A DNA stretch of 64,000 bases, from positions 186,001 to 250,000 of the forward strand of contig NZ_FNIC01000005.1 in NCBI RefSeq assembly GCF_900103935.1, in the 5' to 3' direction. The first letter of the stretch is position 1, and each line of letters starts with the position of its first letter. The DNA comes from Nocardioides szechwanensis. GTDB lineage: Bacteria > Actinomycetota > Actinomycetes > Propionibacteriales > Nocardioidaceae. The notes beneath the pieces are model-generated. The model saw only the letters and a list, made by a program, of their open reading frames with translations. It did not search any database and was not told where the DNA came from. The translations under genes were made by a program, and so were the position numbers. Shown piece after piece: positions 1-12,289 of this stretch.

Positions 1-1
1 C

Positions 2-1138
2 CATCTCACCGTCGCCAAGGTGACCGTCAACGGCAAGGCGCCGGCCAGGTACCGCACCCGCGAGAACCGGCTCGTCGTCACCCTGGCCACCCCGCTCGAG
101 GCGGGAGCGACGTTCCGTATGGTGGTGAAGTACGCCGGTCACCCGCGGCCTCTCATCGACCGCCACCACGGTGACGCCGGCTGGGAGGAGCTCGCCGACG
201 GCGTGATCGTCGCCGGGCAGCCGCACGGCGCCCCCACGTGGTTCCCGTGCAACGACCGCCCCGACGACAAGGCGTCGTACTCCATCACCGTGACGACGCA
301 CCCCGACTACCGCGTGGTGGCCAACGGCCTGCTCGCCAGCCGCAAGCGGCACAGCAGCGCGGTCACCTGGGTCTACGAGCAGGTCGAGCCGATGTCGACG
401 TACCTCGCGACCGTCCAGATCGGGCGCTACCAGGTGCGTGAGCAGGACGCCTCGGTCCCGATGCTGGCCGCCGTCCCCGCCGACGCCGACCCGGGCTTCG
501 AGGAGGCGTTCGGGAGGCAGCCGGAGATGCTGGACACGTTCGCGGAGATGTTCGGCGACTACCCGTTCCCGGTCTACTCGGTCGTCGTGACCGACGACGA
601 CCTCGAGATCCCGCTGGAGTCGCAGAGCCTGTCGACCTTCGGCCGCAACTTCCTCAACGACGATTGGGAGTCCGTCCGTCTCGTGGCCCACGAGCTCTCG
701 CACCAGTGGTTCGGCAACACCGTGACCCTCACGAAGTGGCGCGACATCTGGCTGCACGAGGGCTTCGCCTGCTACGCCGAGTGGCTCTGGTCGGAGGCCT
801 CGGGCGGCGACGCCGCCGACATCCAGGCCCGCACCCACCACGACCGGCTGTCCGGCCTCGACCAGGACCTCGTGCTCTCCGACCCGGGCCCGGAGCTGAT
901 GTTCGACGACCGCGTCTACAAGCGGGGCGCGCTCACCCTGCACGCGCTCCGGCTCACCGTCGGTGACGACGCGTTCTTCGGTCTGTTGAAGGCCTGGGTG
1001 TCCCAGAACCGCGGCGGCACGGTGACCACCGCGGACTTCCTCGCCCTCGCGGCCGAGCACACGGGCGCCGACCTCACCGACCTGTTCGCGGCGTGGCTGG
1101 ACGCGGAGGACCTGCCGGAGCTCCCGGACGCCAGCTGA
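2..1138 (+). CDS. M1 family zinc aminopeptidase, 5'-truncated by the window edge
   Basis: Zinc metallopeptidase that removes N-terminal residues from peptides. The frame is open from base 2, so the true start lies upstream; a GTG at 20 is internal to the domain. The M1 zinc site is visible as HELSH near residue 230 of the visible part, with the third ligand Glu in the IWLHEGF segment about 19 residues later. PLESQS, just before it, sits where the substrate-anchoring GAMEN-type motif is expected. About 378 residues are visible; compact bacterial M1 enzymes are around 450, so only the N-terminal beta domain is partly missing. No signal peptide can be judged. Its end overlaps the convergent fusion gene by 65 bp. 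Confidence 0.9.
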   Translation, partial: HLTVAKVTVNGKAPARYRTRENRLVVTLATPLEAGATFRMVVKYAGHPRPLIDRHHGDAGWEELADGVIVAGQPHGAPTWFPCNDRPDDKASYSITVTTHPDYRVVANGLLASRKRHSSAVTWVYEQVEPMSTYLATVQIGRYQVREQDASVPMLAAVPADADPGFEEAFGRQPEMLDTFAEMFGDYPFPVYSVVVTDDDLEIPLESQSLSTFGRNFLNDDWESVRLVAHELSHQWFGNTVTLTKWRDIWLHEGFACYAEWLWSEASGGDAADIQARTHHDRLSGLDQDLVLSDPGPELMFDDRVYKRGALTLHALRLTVGDDAFFGLLKAWVSQNRGGTVTTADFLALAAEHTGADLTDLFAAWLDAEDLPELPDAS

Positions 1139-2392
1139 CCTCCGCCTCGACCGCGCAGGCCACCGCGCCGGCCCAGCCGGCCGGCAGGTCCAGCGGGGCG
1201 CTCCACAGGTCCGGGGGGTCGCCGGGGTCTCTCGACAGCCCCTCACCCGAGGTCTTGAGCAGCGCCTCGGCGCGGGTCCAGGCGGGCAGGTCGCCGTAGT
1301 CGCCCGCGTCGCGGCCAGGGAGGTCGCGCTCGACGTCGACGCCCACCGGCTGGTCGCTCCACGCGACCAGCGCCAGCCCCTCGGCGTAGGCGATGCTGAC
1401 GTGGACGGCGTCGGCCGCCCCGAGCGCCTGCGGACGTCCGTGGGACGCGCTCCCGCAGCGCGGGCACAGCCGGGCCACGCCGCTCAGCCCCAGCTCCTCG
1501 ACGAGCTTCGCCTCGGCCGCCCCCCGTTGGGCGGCCCGGTCACCCGCGACCCACACCGCGGCGACGTGCACGGTGACCGGTGCGGCCGCCGGCCGCTCGC
1601 TGACGTAGAGCCGGTACAGGCACCACGCCGACACCGCGCCGAGCAGGTGCCAGACCGCATGGCCCTGGTAGAGCGAGTCCGGGTCGCACCACGACGAGCC
1701 GGTCTTGGCGGTGTTCCACACGGCGAAGGCCACGGCGATCACCGCGACGGCGGCCCAGGCCCAGCGGGTGTCGAGCACCACCTCACCCGCCCGCGCCACC
1801 CGGCGCTCGAGCGCCAGCGCGGCGACCAGGAAGACGGCGAACGCCACGTTGCCGGCGTACGTCACCACCGGGACGGTGGCGTCGTACAGCCCGACCAGCT
1901 CGCAGAGCACGATCACGCCGACGAAGAGCGCCACCAGGAAGCCCGGTCCGCGTCCCCAGCGCCGCATGGCGGCGTAGGCGAACGCGAAGGCGGCGATGAG
2001 GTACATGCTCGCCATGTCGAGGTGGCCGCCCACCTCGGACTCGGTGGCGTGCATCGCCATGCTCGCGGGGCCGAGGAGCACGACCACGCAGGAGTACGCC
2101 GTCGCCAGGCCGGGGTGCCGCGCCATGGTGCCGGTGCCCAGACCGCCCGGGCTCCCGGCCCGCCAGGCGATCAGCAGGCCCGCGGCGACGAACCCGAGGT
2201 TGCTGAAGGTGTTGACCGGCTGCCGGACGAGGCCGTCCGTGGTCTCGCAGAAGTCGGCACCGCGGTCGACGTCGGGGCCCAGCCAGCCGTAGCCGACGGC
2301 CAGCGCCAGCAGCCCGAGGGACAGAAAGGCGACAGCCCCCGCCCAGAAGACGGGCGGAGGCTGTCGGACGTTCAGTGGATCAGGCCCATGAG

Positions 2393-3682
<1,290 letters not shown>

Positions 3683-3790
3683 GCAGCCCAACCTAATCTG
3701 CACTCCCAGGACCGCGCTAACGGGTGTCCACGCCTTGCCCCTCCCTGCGCCCTCCCTGGGAGCCCCTCGTGACCGCGTCGTGACCGCGTT

Positions 3791-3820
3791 TTGACCGGGC
3801 TGGCAGGCGGCCCGTACTCT
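3791..3820 (+). promoter_or_regulatory. Candidate housekeeping promoter for rplM-rpsI
   Basis: A TTGACC -35 box (3791-3796) is followed after 18 bp by TACTCT (3815-3820), close to the actinobacterial sigma-70 consensus. Transcription would start near 3827, giving a leader of about 155 nt before the rplM start. Confidence 0.5.
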
Positions 3821-3826
3821 TGTCTG

Positions 3827-3984
3827 TCGCGACTCCTGCCGCGTCTCGACCCTCATTCGGGTCGGGGTGCAGTCCCGGACACCATCTCCTGATGTCAGGC
3901 CGGGCCGTGTTCGTCAGAAGCCGCAGCAGCACCGCCCGGAGGGCTGACCTTCCAGGCTCCACGAACGAAGAAGAGAGAACTGTC
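3827..3984 (+). promoter_or_regulatory. rplM 5' leader with two predicted hairpins
   Basis: The leader holds a 6-bp stem (CGACCC 3847-3852 with GGGTCG 3859-3864, loop of 6). A second stem is longer: CCCGGACA pairs with TGTC...CCGGG around the loop CCATCTCCTGA, with a small bulge. Ribosomal-protein leaders often bind the encoded protein for autogenous control; whether this one does is inference. A purine-rich ribosome-binding stretch (GAAGAAGAGAGA) precedes the TTG start. Confidence 0.35.
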
Positions 3985-4428
3985 TTGCGCACGTACAGCC
4001 CCAAGCCCGGTGACATCCAGCGCGACTGGCACGTCATCGACGCCGAGGACGTCATCCTCGGGCGCCTCGCGGTCGAGGCCGCCACCCTCCTGCGTGGCAA
4101 GCACAAGCCGATCTACGCCCCGCACATGGACGTCGGTGACTTCGTCATCGTCGTCAACGCGGAGAAGGTCGCCCTGTCCGGCAACAAGCGGACCACGAAG
4201 ATGACCTACCGCCACTCTGGCTTCCCGGGTGGTCTGACCTCCACGCCGATCGGCGAAGTCCTGGACAAGGACGCCCGCAAGGCGATCGAGAAGGCCGTGT
4301 GGGGCATGCTCCCCAAGAACAAGCTCGGTCGCGCGCTGATGAAGAAGCTCAAGGTCTACTCCGGCCCGACCCACCCCCACTCGGCCCAGCAGGCCGTTCC
4401 CTTCGAGATCACCCAGATCTCCCAGTAA
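3985..4428 (+). CDS. rplM: 50S ribosomal protein L13
   Basis: Large-subunit r-protein, 147 residues, the usual actinobacterial length. The body is recognisable from [16 protein letters not shown] through LRGKHKP and [16 protein letters not shown] to the C-terminus. I chose the TTG at 3985 because it gives the family-typical N-terminus ([14 protein letters not shown]) and lies just after a GAAGAAGAGAGA ribosome-binding stretch; the frame is open upstream but the extension is unlike L13. Followed after 33 bp by rpsI, the conserved L13-S9 operon. Confidence 0.96.
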   Translation: MRTYSPKPGDIQRDWHVIDAEDVILGRLAVEAATLLRGKHKPIYAPHMDVGDFVIVVNAEKVALSGNKRTTKMTYRHSGFPGGLTSTPIGEVLDKDARKAIEKAVWGMLPKNKLGRALMKKLKVYSGPTHPHSAQQAVPFEITQISQ

Positions 4429-4461
4429 CTCCCGACGTCGAAAGCAAGGTTGAGGAACACA

Positions 4462-4962
4462 GTGGCTGACACCAGCACCGAGGTCGAAGAGACCTTTGAG
4501 GCCGACGAGCAGGGCGTTGCCTACAGCTCCGAGAGCGCTCCGTCCGCGGACGCCCCCGCCCGTCCGGCGACCATCGCCCCGGCCGCAGCGACCGGCCGTC
4601 GCAAGGAGGCCGTGGCGCGCGTTCGCATCGTCCCCGGCACGGGCAACTGGGTCGTCAACGGCCGCACGCTCGACTCCTACTTCCCCAACAAGCTGCACCA
4701 GCAGGTGGTGAACGAGCCGTTCGCCGAGCTGCAGCTCGAGGGGCGCTTCGACGTGATCGCCCGCATCCACGGTGGCGGCATCACCGGTCAGGCCGGCGCG
4801 CTGCGTCTCGGCGTGGCCCGGTGCCTGAACTTCATCGACGAGGAGGCCAACCGCCCCTCGCTCAAGAAGGCCGGTCTCCTCACTCGCGACGCTCGCGTCA
4901 TCGAGCGCAAGAAGGCTGGACTCAAGAAGGCCCGCAAGGCGCCGCAGTTCAGCAAGCGCTGA
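4462..4962 (+). CDS. rpsI: 30S ribosomal protein S9
   Basis: Small-subunit r-protein whose C-terminal tail reaches the P-site tRNA. The S9 core starts at about residue 45 ([14 protein letters not shown]) and ends in the basic tail [12 protein letters not shown], with [19 protein letters not shown] in the middle. The first 45 residues form an acidic, Ala/Pro-rich extension seen in actinobacterial S9. The GTG at 4462 follows a GAGGAA ribosome-binding site; an in-frame TTG at 4450 is less likely. glmM starts 3 bp after its stop. Confidence 0.96.
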   Translation: MADTSTEVEETFEADEQGVAYSSESAPSADAPARPATIAPAAATGRRKEAVARVRIVPGTGNWVVNGRTLDSYFPNKLHQQVVNEPFAELQLEGRFDVIARIHGGGITGQAGALRLGVARCLNFIDEEANRPSLKKAGLLTRDARVIERKKAGLKKARKAPQFSKR

Positions 4963-4965
4963 TTC

Positions 4966-6312
4966 TTGGCCCGACACTTCGGTACGGACGGGGTCCGGGG
5001 TCTGGCGAACGGTGAGCTCACCGCGTCGCTGGCCCTGGACCTTTCCGTTTCCGCCGCCCGGGTCCTGGCCGAGCACGGCGAGTTCGCTGGGCACCGGCCG
5101 CTCGCGGTCGTGGGTCGCGACACCCGGATCTCGGGGGAGTTCCTCGAGGCCGCGGTCGTGGCCGGCCTCGCCTCGGCGGGCGTCGACGCCCTGCTGCTGG
5201 GGGTCCTGCCCACCCCGGGCGTCGCCCACCTCACCGCCTCGCTCGGTGCCGACCTCGGCGTGATGCTCTCCGCGTCGCACAACCCGATGCCCGACAACGG
5301 CATCAAGTTCCTCGCCCGCGGCGGCGTCAAGCTCGGCGACGCCCTCGAGCTGGAGATCGAGTCGCGGCTCGGCCAGGTCTTCGAGAAGCCGACCGGCGGC
5401 GACGTCGGGCGGGTCCTGCACTACGACAACGCCGTCGAGGAGTACGCCGCCCACCTCGCCTCCACGGTGCGCCGCCCGCTCGACGGGCTGACCGTCGTAC
5501 TCGACTGCGCCGAAGGCGCTGCCTTCGAGGCCGGCCCGCTCGCGCTGCGCGAGGCCGGTGCCACCGTCATCGCGATCCACGCCAAGCCCACCGGCCTCAA
5601 CATCAACGACCAGTGCGGCTCGACCCACCTGGAGCCGCTGCGGGCCGCGGTGCTCGAGCACGGCGCCGACGCCGGCTTCGCGCTCGACGGTGACGCCGAC
5701 CGCTGCCTCGCGGTCGACGCCGCGGGCGAGACCGTCGACGGCGACCAGATCCTCGCGGTGCTCGCGATCTCGATGGCCGAGGCCGGCCGCCTGGTCAAGG
5801 ACACCGTCGTCGCGACCGTGATGAGCAACCTCGGGTTCGTCACGGCCATGCGCGCCGCCGGGCTCGGCGTACGCCAGACCAAGGTCGGCGACCGCTACGT
5901 GCTCGAGGCGATGCGGGTGTCCGGCTACACCCTGGGCGGGGAGCAGTCCGGCCACGTGATCATGAGCGACTACGCCACCACCGGTGACGGCATCCTCACC
6001 GCCCTCCACGTCCTCGAGCGGATGGCCGAGACCGGCCAGTCGCTGGCGTCGTTGGCCTCCGTCGTGACCCGCCTCCCGCAGGTGCTCGTCAACGTGCCCG
6101 GTGTCGACAAGGCGCGCGCCGACGACGACGCCGTGCTCGCGGCCGCGGTGGCCGAGGAGGAGTACGCCCTTGGCGACACCGGCCGCATCCTGCTGCGCCC
6201 CTCCGGCACCGAGCCGCTGGTGCGGGTCATGGTCGAGGCGCCCACGCACGACCTCGCCCAGGGCGTCGCCGACCGCCTCGCCGCCGTGGTGCTCCAGCAG
6301 CTCGCGCTCTGA
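4966..6312 (+). CDS. glmM: Phosphoglucosamine mutase
   Basis: Converts glucosamine-6-phosphate to glucosamine-1-phosphate on the way to UDP-GlcNAc and peptidoglycan. All landmarks are present: N-terminal FGTDGVRG, active-site serine loop SASHNP (Ser near residue 104, phosphorylated in the active enzyme), metal-binding DGDADR near residue 242, GGEQSGH, and the C-terminal phosphate-binding [12 protein letters not shown]. 448 residues is standard. The start is a TTG at 4966, only 3 bp after rpsI, so translation is probably coupled to the ribosomal operon. GlmS, the preceding step in the pathway, lies about 2 kb downstream. Confidence 0.96.
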   Translation: MARHFGTDGVRGLANGELTASLALDLSVSAARVLAEHGEFAGHRPLAVVGRDTRISGEFLEAAVVAGLASAGVDALLLGVLPTPGVAHLTASLGADLGVMLSASHNPMPDNGIKFLARGGVKLGDALELEIESRLGQVFEKPTGGDVGRVLHYDNAVEEYAAHLASTVRRPLDGLTVVLDCAEGAAFEAGPLALREAGATVIAIHAKPTGLNINDQCGSTHLEPLRAAVLEHGADAGFALDGDADRCLAVDAAGETVDGDQILAVLAISMAEAGRLVKDTVVATVMSNLGFVTAMRAAGLGVRQTKVGDRYVLEAMRVSGYTLGGEQSGHVIMSDYATTGDGILTALHVLERMAETGQSLASLASVVTRLPQVLVNVPGVDKARADDDAVLAAAVAEEEYALGDTGRILLRPSGTEPLVRVMVEAPTHDLAQGVADRLAAVVLQQLAL

Positions 6313-6423
6313 GGTCGCCCTCTGTCGGAATCCCCGGCTGACCGGCTCGCGCGATAAGCACGGCGTACCGCGGCCTGTGGAGAGGCGTTCGCCGACGGCG
6401 GCGGGCTCGGCTAGACACGGGGG

Positions 6424-7062
6424 ATGCACCGGTTCGCCACCCTCCTCGGCGTCGTCGCCACCTTGGTGACGCTGGCCTGCGGCGGTGCCGTGCTCGCCGG
6501 GGCCGACAGCGGACGCGCGCCGAGCGCCGCGGAGCCACCGTGGCAGGTGGTCGTCGGTCCCGCCGGCAGCTTCGAGGTGCCGCCCGAGTCGGCGGGGTGG
6601 ACGGTGCGCGAGCCCGACCAGGTCGTCTACTACGCCGACCGGCACGGCGACCCGATGGTGGGCGTCGCCGGCCCGGCGGTGCTCGACGACGGCTACTGCG
6701 CGCAGGCGTCAGGGGCGTCCAACCGTGGGTTCGCGGGGCTGACCGGCCCGCATCCCGGGACCCTCCGGCAGGTCAACCTGCGCGAGGCCCGGCGGTGGCG
6801 TACGTCGGTCGCCGGCCACCCGACCACCGACGGCCGCACCACCCGCCTCGTCCTCCTCGACGGCTCGGCCGGCCTCCGCACGAGCGCCCTGGTCCGCCCG
6901 GCGCCCGGCGGGCCGTGCCAGCCCGAGCGGGTCGCGCTCGACCTGGTCAGCGTCGCAGGCCACGCCGGTGTCGTCACGCTGGTCGTCGTACGCGACCTGG
7001 GGCCGGAGGCGGCGACGACCTCAGTGGTCGACCGGATCCTGCGGAGCCTAGAGACCAGATGA
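6424..7062 (+). CDS. Secreted hypothetical protein
   Basis: A 212-residue protein I do not recognise. Residues 1-26 form a signal peptide (hydrophobic core TLLGVVATLVTLACGGAVLAG); the Cys inside it is not in a clear lipobox. The mature part is mostly beta-like, with two Cys (DDGYC and GGPCQPE) that could form a disulfide, and a body beginning GSFEVPPESAGWTV, as in small actinobacterial exported domains of unknown function. It stands alone between glmM and the convergent coaA. Function not assigned. Confidence 0.75.
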   Translation: MHRFATLLGVVATLVTLACGGAVLAGADSGRAPSAAEPPWQVVVGPAGSFEVPPESAGWTVREPDQVVYYADRHGDPMVGVAGPAVLDDGYCAQASGASNRGFAGLTGPHPGTLRQVNLREARRWRTSVAGHPTTDGRTTRLVLLDGSAGLRTSALVRPAPGGPCQPERVALDLVSVAGHAGVVTLVVVRDLGPEAATTSVVDRILRSLETR

Positions 7063-7067
7063 GCCCT

Positions 7068-7119
7068 GGTCTCGACACGCTCTCGCGACCTCCTTCGTCG
7101 GTCGCGTCGCTGCTCGACC
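7068..7119. repeat. Imperfect intergenic palindrome between convergent genes
   Basis: An inverted arrangement opens with GGTCTCGAC and closes with GCTCGACC around a perfect inner stem, CGCGACC (7084-7090) with GGTCGCG (7100-7106), loop TCCTTCGTC. It starts 5 bp after the preceding stop codon and faces the end of coaA, so it may act as a bidirectional terminator or be a copy of a dispersed repeat. No T-tract is present. Confidence 0.4.
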
Positions 7120-7162
7120 TGGCGCCTGAGTCCCAGCCCTCGCAAGCTCGGCCTGGGGGCGC

Positions 7163-8149
7163 TCAGAGCTTGCGCAGCCGCACGTAGCGCACGGAGTGGT
7201 CGCGGTCCTTGCGCATCACGAGGGTGGCGCGGGAGCGGGTGGGCAGGATGTTCTGCACCAGGTTGGGGCCGTTGATGGTGTCCCAGATCCGCTCCGCCTC
7301 GGCGACCGCCTGCTCGTGCGTGAGCGCGGCGTAGCGGGAGAAGTACGACGCGGGGTCGCGGAACGACGTCTCGCGCAGCCGCAGGAACCGCTCGACGTAC
7401 CACTCGCGGATCTTGTCGCGCCCCGAGTCGACGTAGACGGAGAAGTCGAAGAAGTCGCTCAGCGTCAGGCCCGCGCGGCCGTCGTCGCGCACCCGGGCGG
7501 GCTGGAGGACGTTGAGCCCCTCGATGATCACGATGTCGGGCCGCTTGATGACGACCTTCTCGTCGGGCACGACGTCGTAGACGAGGTGGGAATAGGTCGG
7601 GGCCTCGACCTCGTCCTTGCCCGACTTGATATCGACGACGAACCGCAGCAGTGCCCGGCGGTCGTAGGACTCCGGGAAGCCCTTGCGCTGGAGGATGCCG
7701 CGGCGCTCGAGCTCGTGGTTGGGGTAGAGGAAGCCGTCGGTGGTGATCAGCGCGACGTTGGGGTGCTCGGGCCAGTGCGCCAGCATCTGCTGCAGCACGC
7801 GGGCGGTGGTCGACTTGCCGACGGCGACCGACCCGGCCAGCCCGATCACGAAGGGCGTGCGGGGCGGGTTGCGCTGGTGGAGGAACGCCTCCTGCTCGCG
7901 GTGCAGCTTGCCCGCCGACTCGACGTACAGGCTGAGCAGCTTGCTGAGGGGGAGGTAGACCTCCTGGACCTCGTCGAGGTCGAGCTGCTCACCGAGGCCC
8001 TGGAGGCTGCGGATCTCCTCGACGCTGAGCGGGTTCGTGGTCTCGGCGGCGAGCGCTGCCCAGGCGGCGCGATCGAGCTCGATGTAGGGCGATGACTCGC
8101 GCTGCGACTCGTCGGAGCCACCGTTGCGGTGACCTCCGCCAGACGACAT
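7163..8149 (-). CDS. coaA: Type I pantothenate kinase
   Basis: Phosphorylates pantothenate, the first committed step of CoA biosynthesis. The 328-residue protein has the P-loop GSVAVGKST at residues 106-114, ITTDGFLYPN just after it, RKGFPESYD, YSHLVYDVVP and IIEGLNVLQ, all diagnostic of the bacterial type I (PRK-like) fold. The first 20 residues are a hydrophilic Gly/Ser/Arg-rich extension. I chose the ATG at 8149 (MSSGGGHRN); the frame stays open to 8239 but that would overlap glmS. Divergent from glmS with 88 bp between starts. Confidence 0.95.
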   Translation of the reverse strand: MSSGGGHRNGGSDESQRESSPYIELDRAAWAALAAETTNPLSVEEIRSLQGLGEQLDLDEVQEVYLPLSKLLSLYVESAGKLHREQEAFLHQRNPPRTPFVIGLAGSVAVGKSTTARVLQQMLAHWPEHPNVALITTDGFLYPNHELERRGILQRKGFPESYDRRALLRFVVDIKSGKDEVEAPTYSHLVYDVVPDEKVVIKRPDIVIIEGLNVLQPARVRDDGRAGLTLSDFFDFSVYVDSGRDKIREWYVERFLRLRETSFRDPASYFSRYAALTHEQAVAEAERIWDTINGPNLVQNILPTRSRATLVMRKDRDHSVRYVRLRKL

Positions 8150-8237
8150 GGCTTCGATTCTTGCAGCAGCGGCGGTGTACGGCGCTCGCAGGGCCAGCTC
8201 ACCGGGCCCGCGGCGTCTCCCCTCTACAGTGGGACCC

Positions 8238-10094
<1,857 letters not shown>

Positions 10095-10110
10095 CGCCCA
10101 TGGTGAACAC

Positions 10111-10464
10111 ATGTCCGTGATCGGCGTCGGGATCGACGTGGTCGACATCGAGCGGTTCGGGGAGTCCCTGGAGCGCACCCGCGGCCTGGCGGCCCGGCTG
10201 TTCACCGCCGACGAGGTCGACCGCCCGCTGGCGTCGCTCGCCGCGCGGTTCGCGGCCAAGGAGGCGCTCGCCAAGGCTCTCGGCGCCCCCGTCGGCCTGG
10301 CCTGGCACGACGCCGAAGTGGTCTCCGAGGACTCCGGCCGCCCGTTGTTCGCGCTGCGCGGCTCGGTCGCGGCGCGGGCCGCCGAGCTGGGCGCGGTCCA
10401 TGTGCACCTCTCGCTCTCGCACGACGCCGGGATCGCCTCCGCCGTCGTCGTCCTCGAGTCGTAG
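10111..10464 (+). CDS. acpS: Holo-[acyl-carrier-protein] synthase
   Basis: Transfers 4'-phosphopantetheine from CoA to the serine of acyl carrier proteins. 117 residues, typical for the trimeric AcpS type. The Mg-binding aspartate is in [10 protein letters not shown] (residues 7-16) and the second ligand Glu in [22 protein letters not shown] is the conserved C-terminal strand. It starts 16 bp after glmS. In M. tuberculosis the fatty-acid AcpS lies elsewhere, so the pairing with glmS is a local feature. A second, Sfp-like transferase domain lies at 1074-1571. Confidence 0.95.
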   Translation: MSVIGVGIDVVDIERFGESLERTRGLAARLFTADEVDRPLASLAARFAAKEALAKALGAPVGLAWHDAEVVSEDSGRPLFALRGSVAARAAELGAVHVHLSLSHDAGIASAVVVLES

Positions 10465-10510
10465 CAGCGGTGCGCGGGGCGGCCTGCGCCGGCCCACCCT
10501 GGCGTTGACG

Positions 10511-10560
10511 GGGTCGTGTGCCTCAGCGAGCGTCAGGCCGCACTGTCAGGCACACGACCC
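10511..10560. repeat. 50-bp palindromic repeat, copy 1
   Basis: Perfect 13-bp arms, GGGTCGTGTGCCT (10511-10523) and AGGCACACGACCC (10548-10560), enclose 24 bp. The element is exactly 50 bp, like the copies at 10808-10857, 11172-11221 and 28703-28752. It lies 46 bp after acpS. Confidence 0.85.
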
Positions 10561-10850
10561 GGCACTCCGAGGGCAATCAGGTCCCGCGCCACCTCAGGCA
10601 TCTCGTGACGCAGCTCGTAGGCCGAGCACCGCACCACGACCCGATCGCGCGTCATGATCCGGCGCGAGCGCCGCAGGTCGTCGTTCCACTGGGACACCTC
10701 CATGTGGAACGACCCGTCTACCTCGAGCACCAGCACGCGGCTGGGGGGCTCCTTCCCCGTCACGAACCAGGCGAGCAGGTTGTCCACAGGGCAGTGTCGC
10801 GGTGAGCGGGTCGTGCGCCTCAGCGTGCGGCGGAGCGCACTGTCAGGCAC
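10533..10850 (-). pseudogene. C-terminal remnant of a DUF559-like (endonuclease-fold) protein
   Basis: The stretch between repeat copies 1 and 2 (10561-10807) encodes, on the minus strand, LVLEVDGSFHMEVSQW, NDDLRRSR, VVVRCSAYELRHEMPEVA and a short end. This looks like the last 70-80 residues of actinobacterial DUF559/AbiEi-like proteins, where EVDG and H are part of a restriction-endonuclease-like core. The N-terminal half is missing: the upstream end runs into repeat copy 2, and the apparent N- and C-terminal residues are just translated palindrome. I read it as a gene fragment trapped between two palindromes, not an expressed gene. Confidence 0.55.
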
Positions 10851-10857
10851 ACGACCC
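10808..10857. repeat. 50-bp palindromic repeat, copy 2
   Basis: Arms GGGTCGTGCGCCT (10808-10820) and AGGCACACGACCC (10845-10857), with an inner stem GTGCG/CGCAC. One arm mismatch would be a G-U pair in RNA read from the minus strand. It ends 16 bp before the nnr start codon, so it sits in that gene's leader or promoter. Confidence 0.85.
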
Positions 10858-10873
10858 CACTAGCGTGGGAGCC

Positions 10874-12289
10874 ATGAGGTACGCCCACACGGTCGAGCAG
10901 GTGCGCGCGGCGGAGGAGACGCTGCTGGCGCAGCAGCCCGAGGGTGCGTTGATGCAGCGTGCCGCCCATGGGCTGGCGTACGCCGTGCTGGACCTGCTCG
11001 GGTCGGCGTACGGACGACGGGTGCTGCTGCTGGTCGGGCCGGGCAACAACGGCGGTGACGCGCTGTACGCCGGCGCGGTGCTCGCCGGTCGCGGGTGCGC
11101 GGTCGAGGCGTGGCTGGTCACCGACCACACCCACGTAGGCGGGCTCGAGGCCCTCCGCACGGCCGGCGGACGGGTCGTGTGCCTCAGCGAGCTCCCGGGC
11201 GCACTCTCAGGCACACAACCCCCCAGCGCGGAGGTCGTGATTGACGGGATCCTCGGCATCGGCGGCCGCCCGGGCCTCCCGGACGCCGCGATCGAGGCGC
11301 TCGAGCACGTCAGGGGCATCCCGCTGGTCGCGGTCGACACCCCGTCCGGCGTCGACGTCGACACCGGCGAGACCCCCGCATCGCACGCGCGAGCCGACCT
11401 CACGGTCACCTTCGGCACCCACAAGGTCGCCCACCTGGTCGACCCTGCGGCGAGCGCCTGCGGCGTCGTCCAGCTCGTGGACCTCGGCCTTCACCTGCCC
11501 GCGGCAGACGTCGAGTCGCTCCAGCCGGCCGACGTGGCGCGGCTGCTCCCGCGGCCCGGCAGCGACGCCCACAAGTACACCCGCGGCGTCGTCGGCGTGC
11601 GGGCCGGCTCCACGGACTACCCCGGCGCCGGGCTCCTCAGCGTCGCCGGTGCGGCGAGCGGCCTCTGCGGCATGGTCCGGTACGTCGGTAACGCCGACGT
11701 CGCCGTCCGCGTGCGCGCCGCCCACCCCGAGGTGGTCGGCGAGGGGCAGGTCCAGGCGTGGGTGGTCGGCTCCGGGAGCGGCCCCGACGCCGCGCGCGAG
11801 CTCGCGGCCGCCCTGAGCGACGGCGTACCCACCGTGATCGACGCCGACGCGCTCGCCCACGTCACCGGCCCGGTCGCACCCCCCACCGTCCTCACGCCCC
11901 ACGCCGGCGAGCTCGCGCGGATGCTCGGCATCGACCGCGGCACGATCGAGGCGCGACCCCTGGCCCACGCCCGCGACGCCGCCGACCGCTACGACGCCGT
12001 GGTGCTCCTCAAGGGGCGACACACGCTGGTCGCGGCGCCCGGCGGGCGGGTGCGCGTGACCACCACCGGCACCCCCTGGCTGGCGACCGCCGGGGCCGGT
12101 GACGTGCTCGGCGGGCTCATCGGCGCGCTCCTGGCTGCCGGGCTCGACCCGTTCGACGCCGCCTCCGTGGGCTCCTGGCTGCACGGTGCCGCGGCGACCC
12201 TCGCCGGTGGTGGCGGGCCGCTCTCCGCGGGCCGGGTGGCCGAGGCGATCCCCGACGCCGTACGCCGGATGGGACAATCGACCCCATGA
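10874..12289 (+). CDS. nnr: Bifunctional NAD(P)H-hydrate epimerase / ADP-dependent NAD(P)H-hydrate dehydratase
   Basis: Repairs hydrated NADH/NADPH. N-terminal epimerase (YjeF_N) about residues 1-205: LLLVGPGNNGGDALYAG, then VVIDGILGIGGRPGL. C-terminal dehydratase about 215-471: HKYTRGVVGV, LTPHAGELARM and the nucleotide loop ATAGAGDVLGGLIGALLA. A copy of the 50-bp palindrome (11172-11221) lies in frame in the epimerase and encodes most of VVCLSELPGALSGTQP, just before the VVIDG strand, where homologues have a short linker. Overlaps alr by 4 bp. 471 residues. Confidence 0.93.
   Translation: MRYAHTVEQVRAAEETLLAQQPEGALMQRAAHGLAYAVLDLLGSAYGRRVLLLVGPGNNGGDALYAGAVLAGRGCAVEAWLVTDHTHVGGLEALRTAGGRVVCLSELPGALSGTQPPSAEVVIDGILGIGGRPGLPDAAIEALEHVRGIPLVAVDTPSGVDVDTGETPASHARADLTVTFGTHKVAHLVDPAASACGVVQLVDLGLHLPAADVESLQPADVARLLPRPGSDAHKYTRGVVGVRAGSTDYPGAGLLSVAGAASGLCGMVRYVGNADVAVRVRAAHPEVVGEGQVQAWVVGSGSGPDAARELAAALSDGVPTVIDADALAHVTGPVAPPTVLTPHAGELARMLGIDRGTIEARPLAHARDAADRYDAVVLLKGRHTLVAAPGGRVRVTTTGTPWLATAGAGDVLGGLIGALLAAGLDPFDAASVGSWLHGAAATLAGGGGPLSAGRVAEAIPDAVRRMGQSTP
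11172..11221. repeat. 50-bp palindromic repeat, copy 3, inside the nnr coding sequence
   Basis: Arms GGGTCGTGTGCCT (11172-11184) and AGGCACACAACCC (11209-11221). Exactly 50 bp like the intergenic copies, but translated. The single arm mismatch is again compatible with G-U pairing in minus-strand RNA. Confidence 0.85.

Noticed and set aside
3895..6645. A 916-codon minus-strand frame over rplM, rpsI and glmM
   Set aside because: Pure shadow of three core genes; composition is compositional noise.
10533..10850. A functional 105-codon endonuclease-like gene
   Set aside because: Its ends are translated palindrome and the N-terminal half of the family is absent, so it is listed as a remnant.
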